The notes under the pieces were generated by a model. The model worked only from the letters and a program-made list of their open reading frames with translations. It had not been told where the DNA came from and ran no database searches. Below, one piece after another: positions 38,665-47,305 of a DNA stretch of 64,000 nucleotides; the stretch's first letter is position 1, and every line of letters starts with the position of its first letter. The position numbers and the translations under genes were made by a program. The stretch is from a bacterium. GTDB lineage: Bacteria; Myxococcota_A; Polyangia; Nannocystales; Nannocystaceae. The stretch lies in NCBI GenBank assembly GCA_024742475.1, contig JANSYI010000003.1, forward strand, positions 248,001 through 312,000, in the 5' to 3' direction.

Positions 38665-39963
38665 ATGTTCATCCGAATGACTCGTCGTCACTTGCATCTC
38701 GCGCTCGTCGCCGCTGCCGCGGTCGTTTGGGCTTGCGACGACCCCGGCTCCGGCTCCGGCTCCGCGGACGGGACGGCCACCGGTTCGACCGGGGGCATGT
38801 CCGAGGGCGGCACCGACTCGTCCGAGCCCACCGCAGAGGGGACCGACTCGACGTCGAGTCCGTCGGTCACCGCGGAGGACGTGTTGGAGAGCTTGGCCGA
38901 CAACGTGTTCGCGCCGCTTCATGCCGAGGCGTCATCGGCCGCCGACGTGCTCGTCACGGCCGCCACGGCGCACGCGGACGCGGTCTCGTCCGGCGGCGAC
39001 GTCGAGGGCACGTTCGCCGACTTCGAGGTCGCCTACACCGACGCGATGCTCGCTTGGCAGCGCGCCGAACTCCTTCAACTCGGACCGGCCGCTGGCTCCG
39101 CGGGCGTGGCGGGCGAGTTCCTGCGCGACGAGGTCTACTCCTGGCCTTCGGTCAACACCTGTCGCATCGACCAGGAGCTCGTGGCGGGCGAGTTTGGGGC
39201 GGCTGACTTCACCGACACACGGCTGGTCAACGTCTATGGCTTCGACGCGCTCGAGTATCTCCTCTTCCGCGACAGCCCCGAGAACACCTGCCCGCCGCAG
39301 CTCCCGATCAACGGGGAGGGGCAGTGGGCGGCGCTCGGCGAGACCGAGGTCGAGGTTCGCCGGGCCGACTACGCCGTCACCGTGGCGACGTCGATCGCCG
39401 CGGTGGCCGACACCTTGGAGGCGACGTGGGCCGAGGGCGGCACCTGGCACGGCTACCTGACCGACCCCGCCGCGGGGCCGCTGCAGTCCACGCAGGTGGC
39501 CATGGACGAGGTTCTTCGCGCGATGTTCTACGTCGACAAGATCCTCAAGGACGTCAAGATCGCCCAGCCCGCGGGGATCAAGGACTGCGCCTCGGACGTC
39601 TGCCTCGATCGCGTCGAGTCGCCGTGGGCAGGCCTGTCCAAGGAGCAGGCTGTGGCCAACCTCGAAGGCTTCGCGCAGCTGCTGTGGGCCGGGCCTTCGG
39701 CAGACGAGGGGGTCGGATTCGACGACCTGCTCTCTGCGGTGGGTGAAGACGCGCTGGCCAACGAGATGGTCGCCGATACGCAGGCCGCCATCGAGGCGCT
39801 CGGGGGCGTCGAGGGCAGCTTCGTCGAGGCGCTCTCGGCCGACGCGGCGGCGCTGGACGCCTCGCACGCCGCGGTGGTCGAACTCACCGATGACCTCAAG
39901 GGCGACTTTCCGACCGTCCTGATGCTCAACATCCCCACCGAGGCTGCGGGTGACGCGGACTGA
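38665..39963 (+). CDS. Imelysin-like (M75/COG3489-type) lipoprotein
   Basis: A 432-residue envelope lipoprotein. The signal ends VVWAC (Cys 24 from ATG 38665; ATG 38677 gives a shorter signal and is equally plausible), then a Gly/Ser/Thr linker to about 68. The helical-bundle imelysin domain follows with WQRAELLQLGPA and, in place of the classical GxHxxE motif, G192-F-D-A-L-E197YLLF, so the motif His is Asp. Imelysin-like proteins, including EfeO relatives, are implicated in iron binding or uptake; peptidase activity is doubtful without the His. It overlaps the next gene by 14 bp. Confidence 0.86.
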   Translation: MFIRMTRRHLHLALVAAAAVVWACDDPGSGSGSADGTATGSTGGMSEGGTDSSEPTAEGTDSTSSPSVTAEDVLESLADNVFAPLHAEASSAADVLVTAATAHADAVSSGGDVEGTFADFEVAYTDAMLAWQRAELLQLGPAAGSAGVAGEFLRDEVYSWPSVNTCRIDQELVAGEFGAADFTDTRLVNVYGFDALEYLLFRDSPENTCPPQLPINGEGQWAALGETEVEVRRADYAVTVATSIAAVADTLEATWAEGGTWHGYLTDPAAGPLQSTQVAMDEVLRAMFYVDKILKDVKIAQPAGIKDCASDVCLDRVESPWAGLSKEQAVANLEGFAQLLWAGPSADEGVGFDDLLSAVGEDALANEMVADTQAAIEALGGVEGSFVEALSADAAALDASHAAVVELTDDLKGDFPTVLMLNIPTEAAGDAD

Positions 39964-41035
39964 GCAGCTTGTGCAGCGGGTGCTCGCGCTCGCAGCCGAT
40001 GTGCTGGACCTCGTGCGCGGGCTCTTGCTCGATCCGCGAGAGCGCACCTTCGTCGTCGCGCTGCTGTTCTCGGCCGTCGTCGTCCTCGTGCTGGCGTGGC
40101 GCCGCGGAGCCACGGGCGTTCGCGCCCGGCAGTTCTGGAACCCCTCCGCGCGGGTGGACTACGGGCTGATCCTCTCCAAGCCGCTCGTCCTCGCCCTGTT
40201 CACGCTGCCCAGCGTGCTGACGACGTTCGGCGTCGCGATGGCGACCATTCGGCTACTGAAGACCCAAGACGCGTGGGTTGGCCCGATGGGGGCGCTCGCG
40301 GGTACGGTGCCGACGGTCGCGGTCACGCTCGTGTACACCGCGGTGCTCTTCGTCGCCTGGGACTTCAGCCGGTTCGGGCTGCACTGGGCCATGCACCGCT
40401 CTTCGCTGCTTTGGCAATTCCACCAGGTTCACCACTCGGCGACGTCGCTGACGCCCTTCACCCTCTACCGCGTGCATCCCATCGAGAGCCTGCTCTACCG
40501 CGCCCGCGGGATCATCGTGACGGGGCTGCTGACGGGGCTGTTCTCCTACGCGTTCGGGCCGCGGACGGTCGAGCTGCAGCTGTGGGGCGTCAACGCGATC
40601 GGCTTGCTCTTCAGCGTGGTCTCGGGAAACTTGCGGCACAGTCACGTTCGATGGAGCTTCGGTCCGCGGGTGGAGCGATGGCTCATCTCGCCCGCCCAGC
40701 ACCAGCTTCATCACGGGCGCCACGCGGCGGCCAGCGCCTCGAACTACGGGACGTGGCTTGCGATCTGGGACCGCCTCGCGGGCTCGCTACGGTCCGCGTC
40801 TGCCGACATCCCCGACTTTGGGCTCGCGCCCGAGCACAGCAACCACCGCTATGACTCGGTGCTCTCGGCGCTCTTCGACCCCGTCTTCGCCTCCTTTGGC
40901 GTTCTCGCGACCCGGCTCGGGCTGCGACGCGAGCCCCACGCGGCTCGCGTGACGACCTCCTCGCAAGGCCAGGGCACGATGCCCGTCCCCTGCGCGTTCG
41001 ATCGCACGGCGATCGCTTCTCCCGACCCCAGCTGA
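39950..41035 (+). CDS. Sterol desaturase/fatty acid hydroxylase-family membrane enzyme
   Basis: A 361-residue integral membrane diiron enzyme of the fatty acid hydroxylase superfamily. The His clusters are H145-WAM-H149, H158-QV-H161-H162, a pair at H230/H232 (RHSH) and H251-QL-H254-H255, with four to five membrane helices around them. It probably hydroxylates or desaturates a lipid; the substrate is unknown. GTG 39950 starts inside the imelysin gene, so they are co-translated. Its place inside a TonB-type uptake operon suggests iron-linked regulation or a lipid change in the envelope. Confidence 0.88.
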   Translation: MTRTEQLVQRVLALAADVLDLVRGLLLDPRERTFVVALLFSAVVVLVLAWRRGATGVRARQFWNPSARVDYGLILSKPLVLALFTLPSVLTTFGVAMATIRLLKTQDAWVGPMGALAGTVPTVAVTLVYTAVLFVAWDFSRFGLHWAMHRSSLLWQFHQVHHSATSLTPFTLYRVHPIESLLYRARGIIVTGLLTGLFSYAFGPRTVELQLWGVNAIGLLFSVVSGNLRHSHVRWSFGPRVERWLISPAQHQLHHGRHAAASASNYGTWLAIWDRLAGSLRSASADIPDFGLAPEHSNHRYDSVLSALFDPVFASFGVLATRLGLRREPHAARVTTSSQGQGTMPVPCAFDRTAIASPDPS

Positions 41036-41042
41036 GACTTCC

Positions 41043-41687
41043 ATGGACGCAGATTCGATCGGTGCACTCCTTCAACAAGCGGGCTGGACGATGGCCCCCC
41101 TGTACGCTTGCTCGGTGCTGGCAATCCTCGTCGGCGTCCGCAAGGCGCTCGATCTGCGGGCGGCACGTCTCAAGGACGACGCGTGGGTGCAGCCGGTGCT
41201 CAACGCCCTCAACGAGGGCGCGGCGATGCGGGCGGTCGAGCTCGCGCGCAAGAGTGGCCACCCCGCCGGGCGCGTCGCGGCGACGCTGATCGAGGCGCTC
41301 GAGCACAACCCCGGCCAGGCCGAGGCCGAGACGCAGCGCGTCGGCATGGAAGAGGTCGCAATGCTCGAGCGAAACCAGCGTCCGCTCGCGTTGATCGCCG
41401 AGGTCGCGCCGCTGCTCGGTCTGCTGGGGACGGTCGTTGGCATGGTCGAGCTCTTTCAAGGCATCTCGGCACAGCAGGCCTCGGGCAGCATGATCATGTC
41501 GGCCCTCTCGGGGGGCATCTGGAAGGCGCTGCTCACCACCGCCGCGGGCCTGACGATCGCCGTGCCCACGCTGGCGGCGCACGCCTACTTCTCGAGCCGC
41601 ATCGACCGCTTTCGCGTGCAGCTGACGTCCATCGTGCAGCGGGTGCGGTACGCCGCCTCGCTCGGCACGCCGGAGGACGCCGCGTGA
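41043..41687 (+). CDS. exbB: ExbB/TolQ-type proton channel subunit
   Basis: A 214-residue MotA/TolQ/ExbB protein with three membrane helices. The conserved segment PLLGLLGTVVGMVELFQ and the second LTTAAGLTIAVPTLAAHAYF form the proton path with Thr residues. It starts 7 bp after the hydroxylase and overlaps exbD by GTGA. With ExbD it energises TonB in the inner membrane. Adjacent TonB rather than TolA makes ExbB the better name. Confidence 0.93.
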   Translation: MDADSIGALLQQAGWTMAPLYACSVLAILVGVRKALDLRAARLKDDAWVQPVLNALNEGAAMRAVELARKSGHPAGRVAATLIEALEHNPGQAEAETQRVGMEEVAMLERNQRPLALIAEVAPLLGLLGTVVGMVELFQGISAQQASGSMIMSALSGGIWKALLTTAAGLTIAVPTLAAHAYFSSRIDRFRVQLTSIVQRVRYAASLGTPEDAA

Positions 41688-42094
41688 GCGCGCTCGACTT
41701 CACCCGGCGGGAGCCCGTCCGCCCGCGGGTGAACCTCTCGGCGCTCATCGACGTCGCGTTCATTCTCGTCATCTTCATCGTCCTCACCGCGACGTACCGG
41801 GAGGACCGCGACATGGACGTCTCGCTTCCGGAGGCCAGCCGCGTGCCTCAGCACGAAGCCAAGGGCCTCAACGTCCTCGTGCGGGCGGATGGCACGGTCG
41901 AGATCGAAGGCCAGGTCTACGCCTCCGACGCCGTGTTCGAGATCCTGCAGGGGCTCCGTGCGAAGCATGACTCCGTGGTGCTGCTCGCCGACCGCCAGGC
42001 TGCGGTCGAGGCCGCCGTGGCGGTGCTCGCCGATGCGCGTGCGGCCGGCTTCTCTTCGGCCTCCATCGCCACGAAGGAGAAACGCGCCCCTTGA
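41684..42094 (+). CDS. exbD: ExbD/TolR-type subunit
   Basis: A 136-residue protein with one membrane helix (about 17-37) containing the proton-carrying Asp in [15 protein letters not shown], and a periplasmic domain ending in a typical ExbD fold (VLLADRQA...VLADARAAG). GTG start overlaps exbB; the TGA overlaps the TTG start of tonB. Confidence 0.92.
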   Translation: MSALDFTRREPVRPRVNLSALIDVAFILVIFIVLTATYREDRDMDVSLPEASRVPQHEAKGLNVLVRADGTVEIEGQVYASDAVFEILQGLRAKHDSVVLLADRQAAVEAAVAVLADARAAGFSSASIATKEKRAP

Positions 42095-42816
42095 CGCTTC
42101 GGCGCCACGCGTTGCCGCTGACGATCGTCGTCCTGGCCCACGCCGGGGTCGCGGCGTTGCCCGTGGTCATGGACGAGCCGCAGCCCCGCGAGCGCACCGT
42201 GGTGCGGATCGACTTCGCGCAGCCGGAGCCCGAGCCAGAACCGGAGCCAGAACCGGAGCCAGAACCGGAGGAGCCGGAGCCAGAACCGGAGCCGGAGCCG
42301 ACCTCGGAACCCCCGCCGCGTCCTCGGACGCCGCCGCGGCCACGGCCCACGCCGCGTGCCGATCCCGTGCCCGAGCCGGCCGTGCCCGACCCGAGCGCCG
42401 CACCGATGCCCGAGCCTCCCCCTCCGCAGGCGCCCGCCGCCGAGCCGCCCCCGCCGCGGCCGGAGGCGCCCGAACCCGAGCCTCGACCGGTGCCCGTGCC
42501 CAAGCCCGCAGCGGGCAAAGCCGACATGCGCGGCTACGGTCGGAACATCGCGCGGGCCATGCACGGGCACCAGCGCTACCCGCCCTCGGCCCGCCGCCTG
42601 GGGCTCCAGGGCAAGGGCGCGGTGAAGGTCCGCATCGACCGCAAGGGTCGACTGGTCGGCCAGCCCACCGTGCACACCTCCACCGGTCACGACGTGCTCG
42701 ATCAGGAGGCGCTCGCGATGGTGAAACGCGCGGCCCCCTTCGCCGCGCCACCGAGCGCGTTCGACAAGGACGTCGCCACCTTGCTCATTCCCGTCCGTTT
42801 CAAGCTGAAGAAGTGA
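42091..42816 (+). CDS. tonB: TonB energy transducer
   Basis: A 241-residue protein with an N-terminal membrane anchor (about 7-27), an extended periplasm-spanning Pro-Glu repeat followed by Pro-Arg/Pro-Glu sequence (about 45-150) and a C-terminal TonB domain (about 155-241: [36 protein letters not shown]). It transfers proton-motive force from ExbBD to an outer-membrane receptor. The start is a TTG overlapping the exbD stop (TTGA), which predicts low, coupled translation. No TonB-dependent receptor gene is in the window. Confidence 0.92.
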   Translation: MTLRRHALPLTIVVLAHAGVAALPVVMDEPQPRERTVVRIDFAQPEPEPEPEPEPEPEPEEPEPEPEPEPTSEPPPRPRTPPRPRPTPRADPVPEPAVPDPSAAPMPEPPPPQAPAAEPPPPRPEAPEPEPRPVPVPKPAAGKADMRGYGRNIARAMHGHQRYPPSARRLGLQGKGAVKVRIDRKGRLVGQPTVHTSTGHDVLDQEALAMVKRAAPFAAPPSAFDKDVATLLIPVRFKLKK

Positions 42817-43649
42817 TGCCGTCCTTGCTCCGTTCCGTCCTTGCGGCGTGTGCCTTGGCCACGCTCGCGTGTTCCGCCACGCCCTCCAACCCGGCGAAGC
42901 CTCCGGTCGACCCTCTCCCCGAACCGATCCTCGACGCCGCGCCAGCCGATGATGCGCGGGGTGGTCGTCTCTATGATCGGTGGACCGCCGAGGCGGATGT
43001 GAACGTCGAGGGCGCGCAGCGTCTCAAGAACCTGTACGGCTGGGACATGCGGGGCACCGAGGGCATCTACGGGCCGGCCTACCAGAACAAGTCCGGGGTC
43101 TCGACGCGCAACCTCTTGGCCGCCCCGCAGTCCGAGGCCGATCTCGTCGCGTGGCTCTCGGCAGGGGACGACGAGCTGCCCGCGCTCGGTGAGCACCTGG
43201 GCGAGGCGGATCTGCGCGACCTCGCGGCGTTCATCGCCAAGATGCAGCGCGGCGACCTCCCCGGACCCGACGCGTTCTTCTCGCTCTCGGCCGACGCGCC
43301 CAAGCACTACGTGCTCGTCGAGGGGGCCGAGCCGGCCGCTGGCAAGGCGCTGTACGCCGACGCGTGCGAGCACTGCCACGGCGCCGACGGAGCACAGATC
43401 CAGATCGACGCGACGCTCAGCCTCGGCGCGTTCATGCGGACCAAGGCGTACGAGGGCTGGTTCAAGGTCCTCAACGGGCATCCCGGCTCGACGATGGGGC
43501 GCGAGATCGCCTTCGACTCCGCCGACGAGGCGGCACGCCAGACCTTGGGCATTCTCGCGGCGCTGTGTGACCGCGACGCGTTTCCTCCGCTGCCGGGGCA
43601 ACCCGACGTGCCCGACGGCGACCCGCGCTGCGGCGCCTACCTGAAGTAG
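42816..43649 (+). CDS. c-type cytochrome lipoprotein
   Basis: A 277-residue envelope protein. The signal ends LATLAC (Cys 19). One haem site, C184-EH-C187-H188, lies in the C-terminal half; M227 in GSTMGRE is a candidate sixth ligand. The N-terminal half (DMRGTEGIYGPAYQNK, LVAWLSAGDDELP) looks like a degenerate second cytochrome domain without a CxxCH. It starts on the last base of the tonB stop (TGATG). A haem protein in a TonB locus could reduce or oxidise iron during uptake; that is inference. Confidence 0.87.
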   Translation: MPSLLRSVLAACALATLACSATPSNPAKPPVDPLPEPILDAAPADDARGGRLYDRWTAEADVNVEGAQRLKNLYGWDMRGTEGIYGPAYQNKSGVSTRNLLAAPQSEADLVAWLSAGDDELPALGEHLGEADLRDLAAFIAKMQRGDLPGPDAFFSLSADAPKHYVLVEGAEPAAGKALYADACEHCHGADGAQIQIDATLSLGAFMRTKAYEGWFKVLNGHPGSTMGREIAFDSADEAARQTLGILAALCDRDAFPPLPGQPDVPDGDPRCGAYLK

Positions 43650-43675
43650 CAACGCCGCGGTACCCTGGTCGCGGC

Positions 43676-44272
43676 ATGTCCGAGCGGCCGGAGTCTGGAT
43701 CCTGGGCTGGCCTCGCTTGGGTGGGCGTGGTCGCGGTGGCAAGCGCGGTCGCGGCCGCCACCGTGCCGTCGTGGCTGCTGGGCGTGGCGGAGAAGGAGGG
43801 GCCGGTCGAAGCCGCCAGCGCGGTGGTCCTGCTGGCGGCGGCGCTGGGGTGGGGTGTCGTACGCACCCGCGAGGGCAGGGGCGCGGCCTGGGTTGCAGCC
43901 GCGTGCGCCGTGGTGTTGGCGGAAGAGCTCGACTGGGGCGCCCAGCTCGGGCTGCCCTGGTTCGCCGAGTCGTTCGGCGTGCACAACCTGCACAACGGCT
44001 TGGGGGGCGCGAGCTATCTGCTCTTCGCGCTGCCGTGGGTCGCGCTGTTCGGCGCAGCGCTGTGGGGCAGAGCGAGACCGCGGTGGCTGCCCCCTCGTCC
44101 GGACGGGTACGCGTTCGCAGCCGTGGCCGCGGTGGCTGCGGTGTCGCTTGCGTTGCCCACGGCGTGGGAGCAGGCACTCGACGAGCTGTCCGAGCTGCTG
44201 CTCTATGTGCTGCTCGCCGTGGGCGGGCTGCGACGGTCTCGCGCCGAGGCGTCCGGTCGCTTACGCGCGTAG
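43676..44272 (+). CDS. Polytopic membrane protein, function unknown
   Basis: A 198-residue protein with five to six hydrophobic helices and no signal peptide. Conserved-looking polar residues within helices (AEELDWGAQLG, HNLHNGLGGASYLL) suggest an enzyme or transporter, but no family is recognised. It follows the cytochrome gene by 26 bp and may be the last gene of that operon. Its end overlaps the convergent secreted-protein gene by 12 bp. Confidence 0.72.
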   Translation: MSERPESGSWAGLAWVGVVAVASAVAAATVPSWLLGVAEKEGPVEAASAVVLLAAALGWGVVRTREGRGAAWVAAACAVVLAEELDWGAQLGLPWFAESFGVHNLHNGLGGASYLLFALPWVALFGAALWGRARPRWLPPRPDGYAFAAVAAVAAVSLALPTAWEQALDELSELLLYVLLAVGGLRRSRAEASGRLRA

Positions 44273-44629
44273 CTCGAACGCGACGAGGCACCGGGCCCCT
44301 CGCGCGCCTTCGCCCGTGCGATAGACGGGCCGAATCTTGGTCTTGCCGCTCTGGAGGGCGCCCGAGAGCAGCGCGACCTCGGCGGCGTCGAGCTTCTGCG
44401 CGGGGCAGGTCGACCCTCCCCAGAAGTACACGTCGCGGCGGCCGTCGGGCGTGCGAATGCCCAGGCTGCCGTGGAAGGAGGCGTATTTGTCCGAGCCCTG
44501 GGTGTTGATCGTCAGGCTGACGATCTTGCCGACCTTGCCGTCTTCGTCGGCGAGGGCGGACTGAACGGGCGCGAGGGTGGTGACCGCGAGGGCGGCGATG
44601 GCGGCGAAGGAGGTCAGTGAGCGGATCAT
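44261..44629 (-). CDS. Small secreted protein, function unknown
   Basis: A 122-residue exported protein; the signal peptide is cut probably after SALA (about residue 27). The mature part is a compact beta-like domain (IVSLTINTQGSDKYASFHG, RRDVYFWGGSTCPAQKL) with two Cys residues that may form a disulfide. No family is recognised. The composition and clean signal support a real gene. Confidence 0.75.
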   Translation of the reverse strand: MIRSLTSFAAIAALAVTTLAPVQSALADEDGKVGKIVSLTINTQGSDKYASFHGSLGIRTPDGRRDVYFWGGSTCPAQKLDAAEVALLSGALQSGKTKIRPVYRTGEGARGARCLVAFELRA

Positions 44630-44816
44630 GGTCTGGCCTGGCGAATGCGGTCGGCTGAATCGACGGACGCGGCCCCAGGGGGCGGGATTCAGTCGCCGTC
44701 GGCCTCAAGCGTGCACCAATCCGCACTGCGGGTCTCGCGCTGGGCCTTGGAGGGGACAGGGCTGCGGGTCCGGTTTTTTTTCCCCACGGTGGCCCGTTGC
44801 TAGCCTTTGCACGGAC
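44630..44816. other. Intergenic region upstream of cpoB-like gene
   Basis: 187 bp with the minus-strand secreted-protein promoter on one side and the CpoB-like gene on the other. A run of eight T (44774-44781) stands out. No palindrome or confident promoter was found. Confidence 0.4.
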
Positions 44817-45731
44817 ATGGTTTGTGCGTCGATCCGCTTCGTGACGTTTGCACTTGGTCTGGGCCTCCTGGGCGCCGGCTGCTCGCACGCGTCTGCGCGC
44901 AAAGGGCCGTCGTCGGTCGAACCGGGAGAGGACCGCACCGCGGAGCTCCGCCGCGAGAACGCCTCGCTGCGCCGCCGGGTGCAAATGCTCGAAGATCGCA
45001 TGCTGCGGGTGGAGCGGGAGACGCTCAGCCCGGGAGACCCTGTGCGCCAGATGGCCGAGGCGCCGCAGGTGCCCGCCTACGAGGTGCAACCGGAGACCGC
45101 GGCGGCCGGCCCGAGCCAGGCCCAGCCCTCCGAGGACGCGGGTTACTCGCTCGGCGAGGTGCAGCCCGCCGAATACCAGGACGAGGCGCTGTGGCATGAC
45201 CCTGCGGGCCTCGCGGTGACCGCCACCGAAGAGCCTGCGCAGACGTCCGGCTCGGGGGGCGGCCGCTATCGGCTCGTCGGCGACGAGCTCGTGCAGATGA
45301 CGCGGCCCAACGCGCCCAAGGTCGCCGACAAGCCGACGCGCGGCCGCAAGGGACGCAGCGAAAAGGCCCAGTACGAGAGCGCGATGGCGCTGCTCCGCCA
45401 AGGAGAGCACGACGCGGCCGCGAGCGCGTTCGGTGACTTCGTCGCCGCGCACCCCCGCTCGAGCCTCGCCGACAACGCCCTGTATTGGCAGGGCGAGGCG
45501 TACTACGACAAGGGGCACTACGCCGACGCGCTGGCCACCTTCACCGCCGTCATCGAGCAGTACGCCGGCGGCAACAAGGCGTCGGATGCCCTGCTGAAGG
45601 TGGGGCTCTGCTACGCCAAGCTTGGCGACGTCGACAACGCCCGTGACGTCCTCAACCGTCTCATCGACGCCTATCCCGGCGCGTCCGCCAGCGACGTGGC
45701 CAGGGTCAAGCTCGCCGAACTCGCCGCCTGA
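44817..45731 (+). CDS. cpoB: CpoB/YbgF-like TPR envelope lipoprotein
   Basis: A 304-residue periplasmic protein. The signal ends with a LLGAGC lipobox (Cys 22). A coiled coil follows (about 38-68, AELRRENASLRRRVQMLEDRM), then a linker and a C-terminal TPR region of about 120 residues (AQYESAMALLRQGEHDAAASAF, NALYWQGEAYYDKGHYADALATF). This is the trimerising-coil plus TPR layout of CpoB, the Tol-Pal partner that coordinates outer-membrane constriction with peptidoglycan synthesis. No tol-pal genes are adjacent. The LysM protein follows by 14 bp. Confidence 0.84.
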   Translation: MVCASIRFVTFALGLGLLGAGCSHASARKGPSSVEPGEDRTAELRRENASLRRRVQMLEDRMLRVERETLSPGDPVRQMAEAPQVPAYEVQPETAAAGPSQAQPSEDAGYSLGEVQPAEYQDEALWHDPAGLAVTATEEPAQTSGSGGGRYRLVGDELVQMTRPNAPKVADKPTRGRKGRSEKAQYESAMALLRQGEHDAAASAFGDFVAAHPRSSLADNALYWQGEAYYDKGHYADALATFTAVIEQYAGGNKASDALLKVGLCYAKLGDVDNARDVLNRLIDAYPGASASDVARVKLAELAA

Positions 45732-45745
45732 ATCGGAGCGCACCC

Positions 45746-47305
45746 ATGACCGTCTCGCCTCGCATCATCTTCGTGTTCGCGCTCACCCCCGGACTCCTGC
45801 TCGTCGGCCCGACCGCGGCGCTGGCCGTGCAGCCCGCCGCGCAGCCTTCTCCGACCGGCGACGGCAGCCCTGCCGGCAACGCTGCGGGCAACGCCTCTGG
45901 CGGCGTGCAGGTCTCCCCGGCGATCCGCGCCGCGTTCGGCCAGCCACCGGCGGGGGCCGAGTTCGATCCGAACACCTCGGCAGACCCTGGCGCTCGCGGC
46001 CGGTCGACCACGACGACCGCCGACCAGTCCTACGGCTCCACGGCGACCACCGTCGCACCCGATGGAAGCCTGCTCAACGGCTTGCAGGTGTACGATCCCA
46101 ACCTCACGCCTCGCGATCCGGGCTACGCCGACAACGCGCCCGACTATCACATCGTGCAGCGCGGAGACACGCTGTGGGACATCTCGGGCTACTACCTGGT
46201 CGACCCGTACGCCTGGCCGAAGCTCTGGTCGTGGAACGAGCACGTGACCAACGCCCACTGGATCTTCCCCGGCGACCGAATCCGCCTCTACGACCCGCTG
46301 CAGGGGCGGCGCCGGAGCAAGAGCCCGAAGATCGAGTATCGGCGCACGGCGCTCCCGCGGGGCCGCGGAGAGGGGACCTACCTGCTCAACCAGGTCGCCT
46401 TCGTCAACGCGGCCGACTTCGACACATCGATGGCCGTCAACGGGGGTGGAGACGCGAAGGTCATGATGGCCACGCTCGACACCGTCTACATGGACTACGA
46501 CAACGGCAACCCGCCGATCCCCGGCGAGCGTCTCGTCGTCTATTCGCCCACCCGCGAGGTCCGCGACCCCGAAGGCAAGGAGGTCATCGGGTATGTCGTA
46601 CAGATCATGGGCGAGGTCGAGGTCGACTCGGTCGCGCGCAAGGCAGCGGAGGGCACGGTGACCAAGGCGATCAACCCGATCGAACGTGGCTATCGTGTCG
46701 GACCCCTGCGTCGGGTCTTCCGCCGCATTCAGACCAAGGAGGCCAACGCCTCGGCGACCGGCCTCATCGCCGCGACGCTCACCGGCACCGGGCCCACCAA
46801 CATCGAGATGCGAAAGTCGCGGCGGGCTCGCGCGCCCGAGACGCTCGCGGGTGACCAGCAGTTCGTCGTCGTCGACATCGGATCCAATCGCGGCGTCGAG
46901 GTGGGCAACGTGCTTCGGGTCGTCCGCAAGGGCGACGCCTATACGCCCAAGCGCATCTACAACATCCCCTACGAAGAGGGGTGGCCGCGACGCGTCGTGG
47001 GTGCGCTCCTCGCCGTCGAGGTGCAGGAGAACATGACGCTGGCCGCGGTCGTGTTTGCGCGCCGCGAGCTTCAAGCGGGTGACCACGTCGAGCTTCAGGG
47101 CGAGGGCACCGCCGGTGCACCGCGCACGACCCCCTCGACCACCGCGCCCGCGCGGACCAACGGCGGACCTCTGCCTGCGGGCGAGGCGACCTACCCGGTC
47201 GAGGGCGGCGCGACCTACAAGGTCGACGGCGCCGCACCCCAGGTCAGCACCGAGTCGAAGGCCGACGGGACCTCCGCCAAGGGCGGCTTCAAGATCGGGA
47301 AGTAG
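45746..47305 (+). CDS. Exported LysM-domain protein
   Basis: A 519-residue secreted protein: signal peptide cut after ALA (about 27), low-complexity segment to about 130, then one LysM domain (134-183, YHIVQRGDTLWDISGYYLVD ... GDRIRLYDP) that binds peptidoglycan. The larger C-terminal part (about 195-450) is a structured domain common to LysM proteins of myxobacteria in my recollection, ending in a disordered tail. Probably peptidoglycan-associated structural protein, co-transcribed with the CpoB-like gene. Its end overlaps the LysR gene by 17 bp. Confidence 0.84.
   Translation: MTVSPRIIFVFALTPGLLLVGPTAALAVQPAAQPSPTGDGSPAGNAAGNASGGVQVSPAIRAAFGQPPAGAEFDPNTSADPGARGRSTTTTADQSYGSTATTVAPDGSLLNGLQVYDPNLTPRDPGYADNAPDYHIVQRGDTLWDISGYYLVDPYAWPKLWSWNEHVTNAHWIFPGDRIRLYDPLQGRRRSKSPKIEYRRTALPRGRGEGTYLLNQVAFVNAADFDTSMAVNGGGDAKVMMATLDTVYMDYDNGNPPIPGERLVVYSPTREVRDPEGKEVIGYVVQIMGEVEVDSVARKAAEGTVTKAINPIERGYRVGPLRRVFRRIQTKEANASATGLIAATLTGTGPTNIEMRKSRRARAPETLAGDQQFVVVDIGSNRGVEVGNVLRVVRKGDAYTPKRIYNIPYEEGWPRRVVGALLAVEVQENMTLAAVVFARRELQAGDHVELQGEGTAGAPRTTPSTTAPARTNGGPLPAGEATYPVEGGATYKVDGAAPQVSTESKADGTSAKGGFKIGK

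Noticed and set aside
38656..38671. Fur-box-like GATAATCATGTTCATC at the imelysin start codon
   Set aside because: Only 12 of 16 positions are symmetric and it overlaps the start codon; too weak to list as a site.
42702..45743. A 1013-codon open frame on the minus strand across cytochrome, membrane protein and cpoB genes
   Set aside because: Arg/Pro/Ala-rich shadow of high-GC coding DNA. The plus-strand genes and the small minus-strand secreted protein have clear families or signals.
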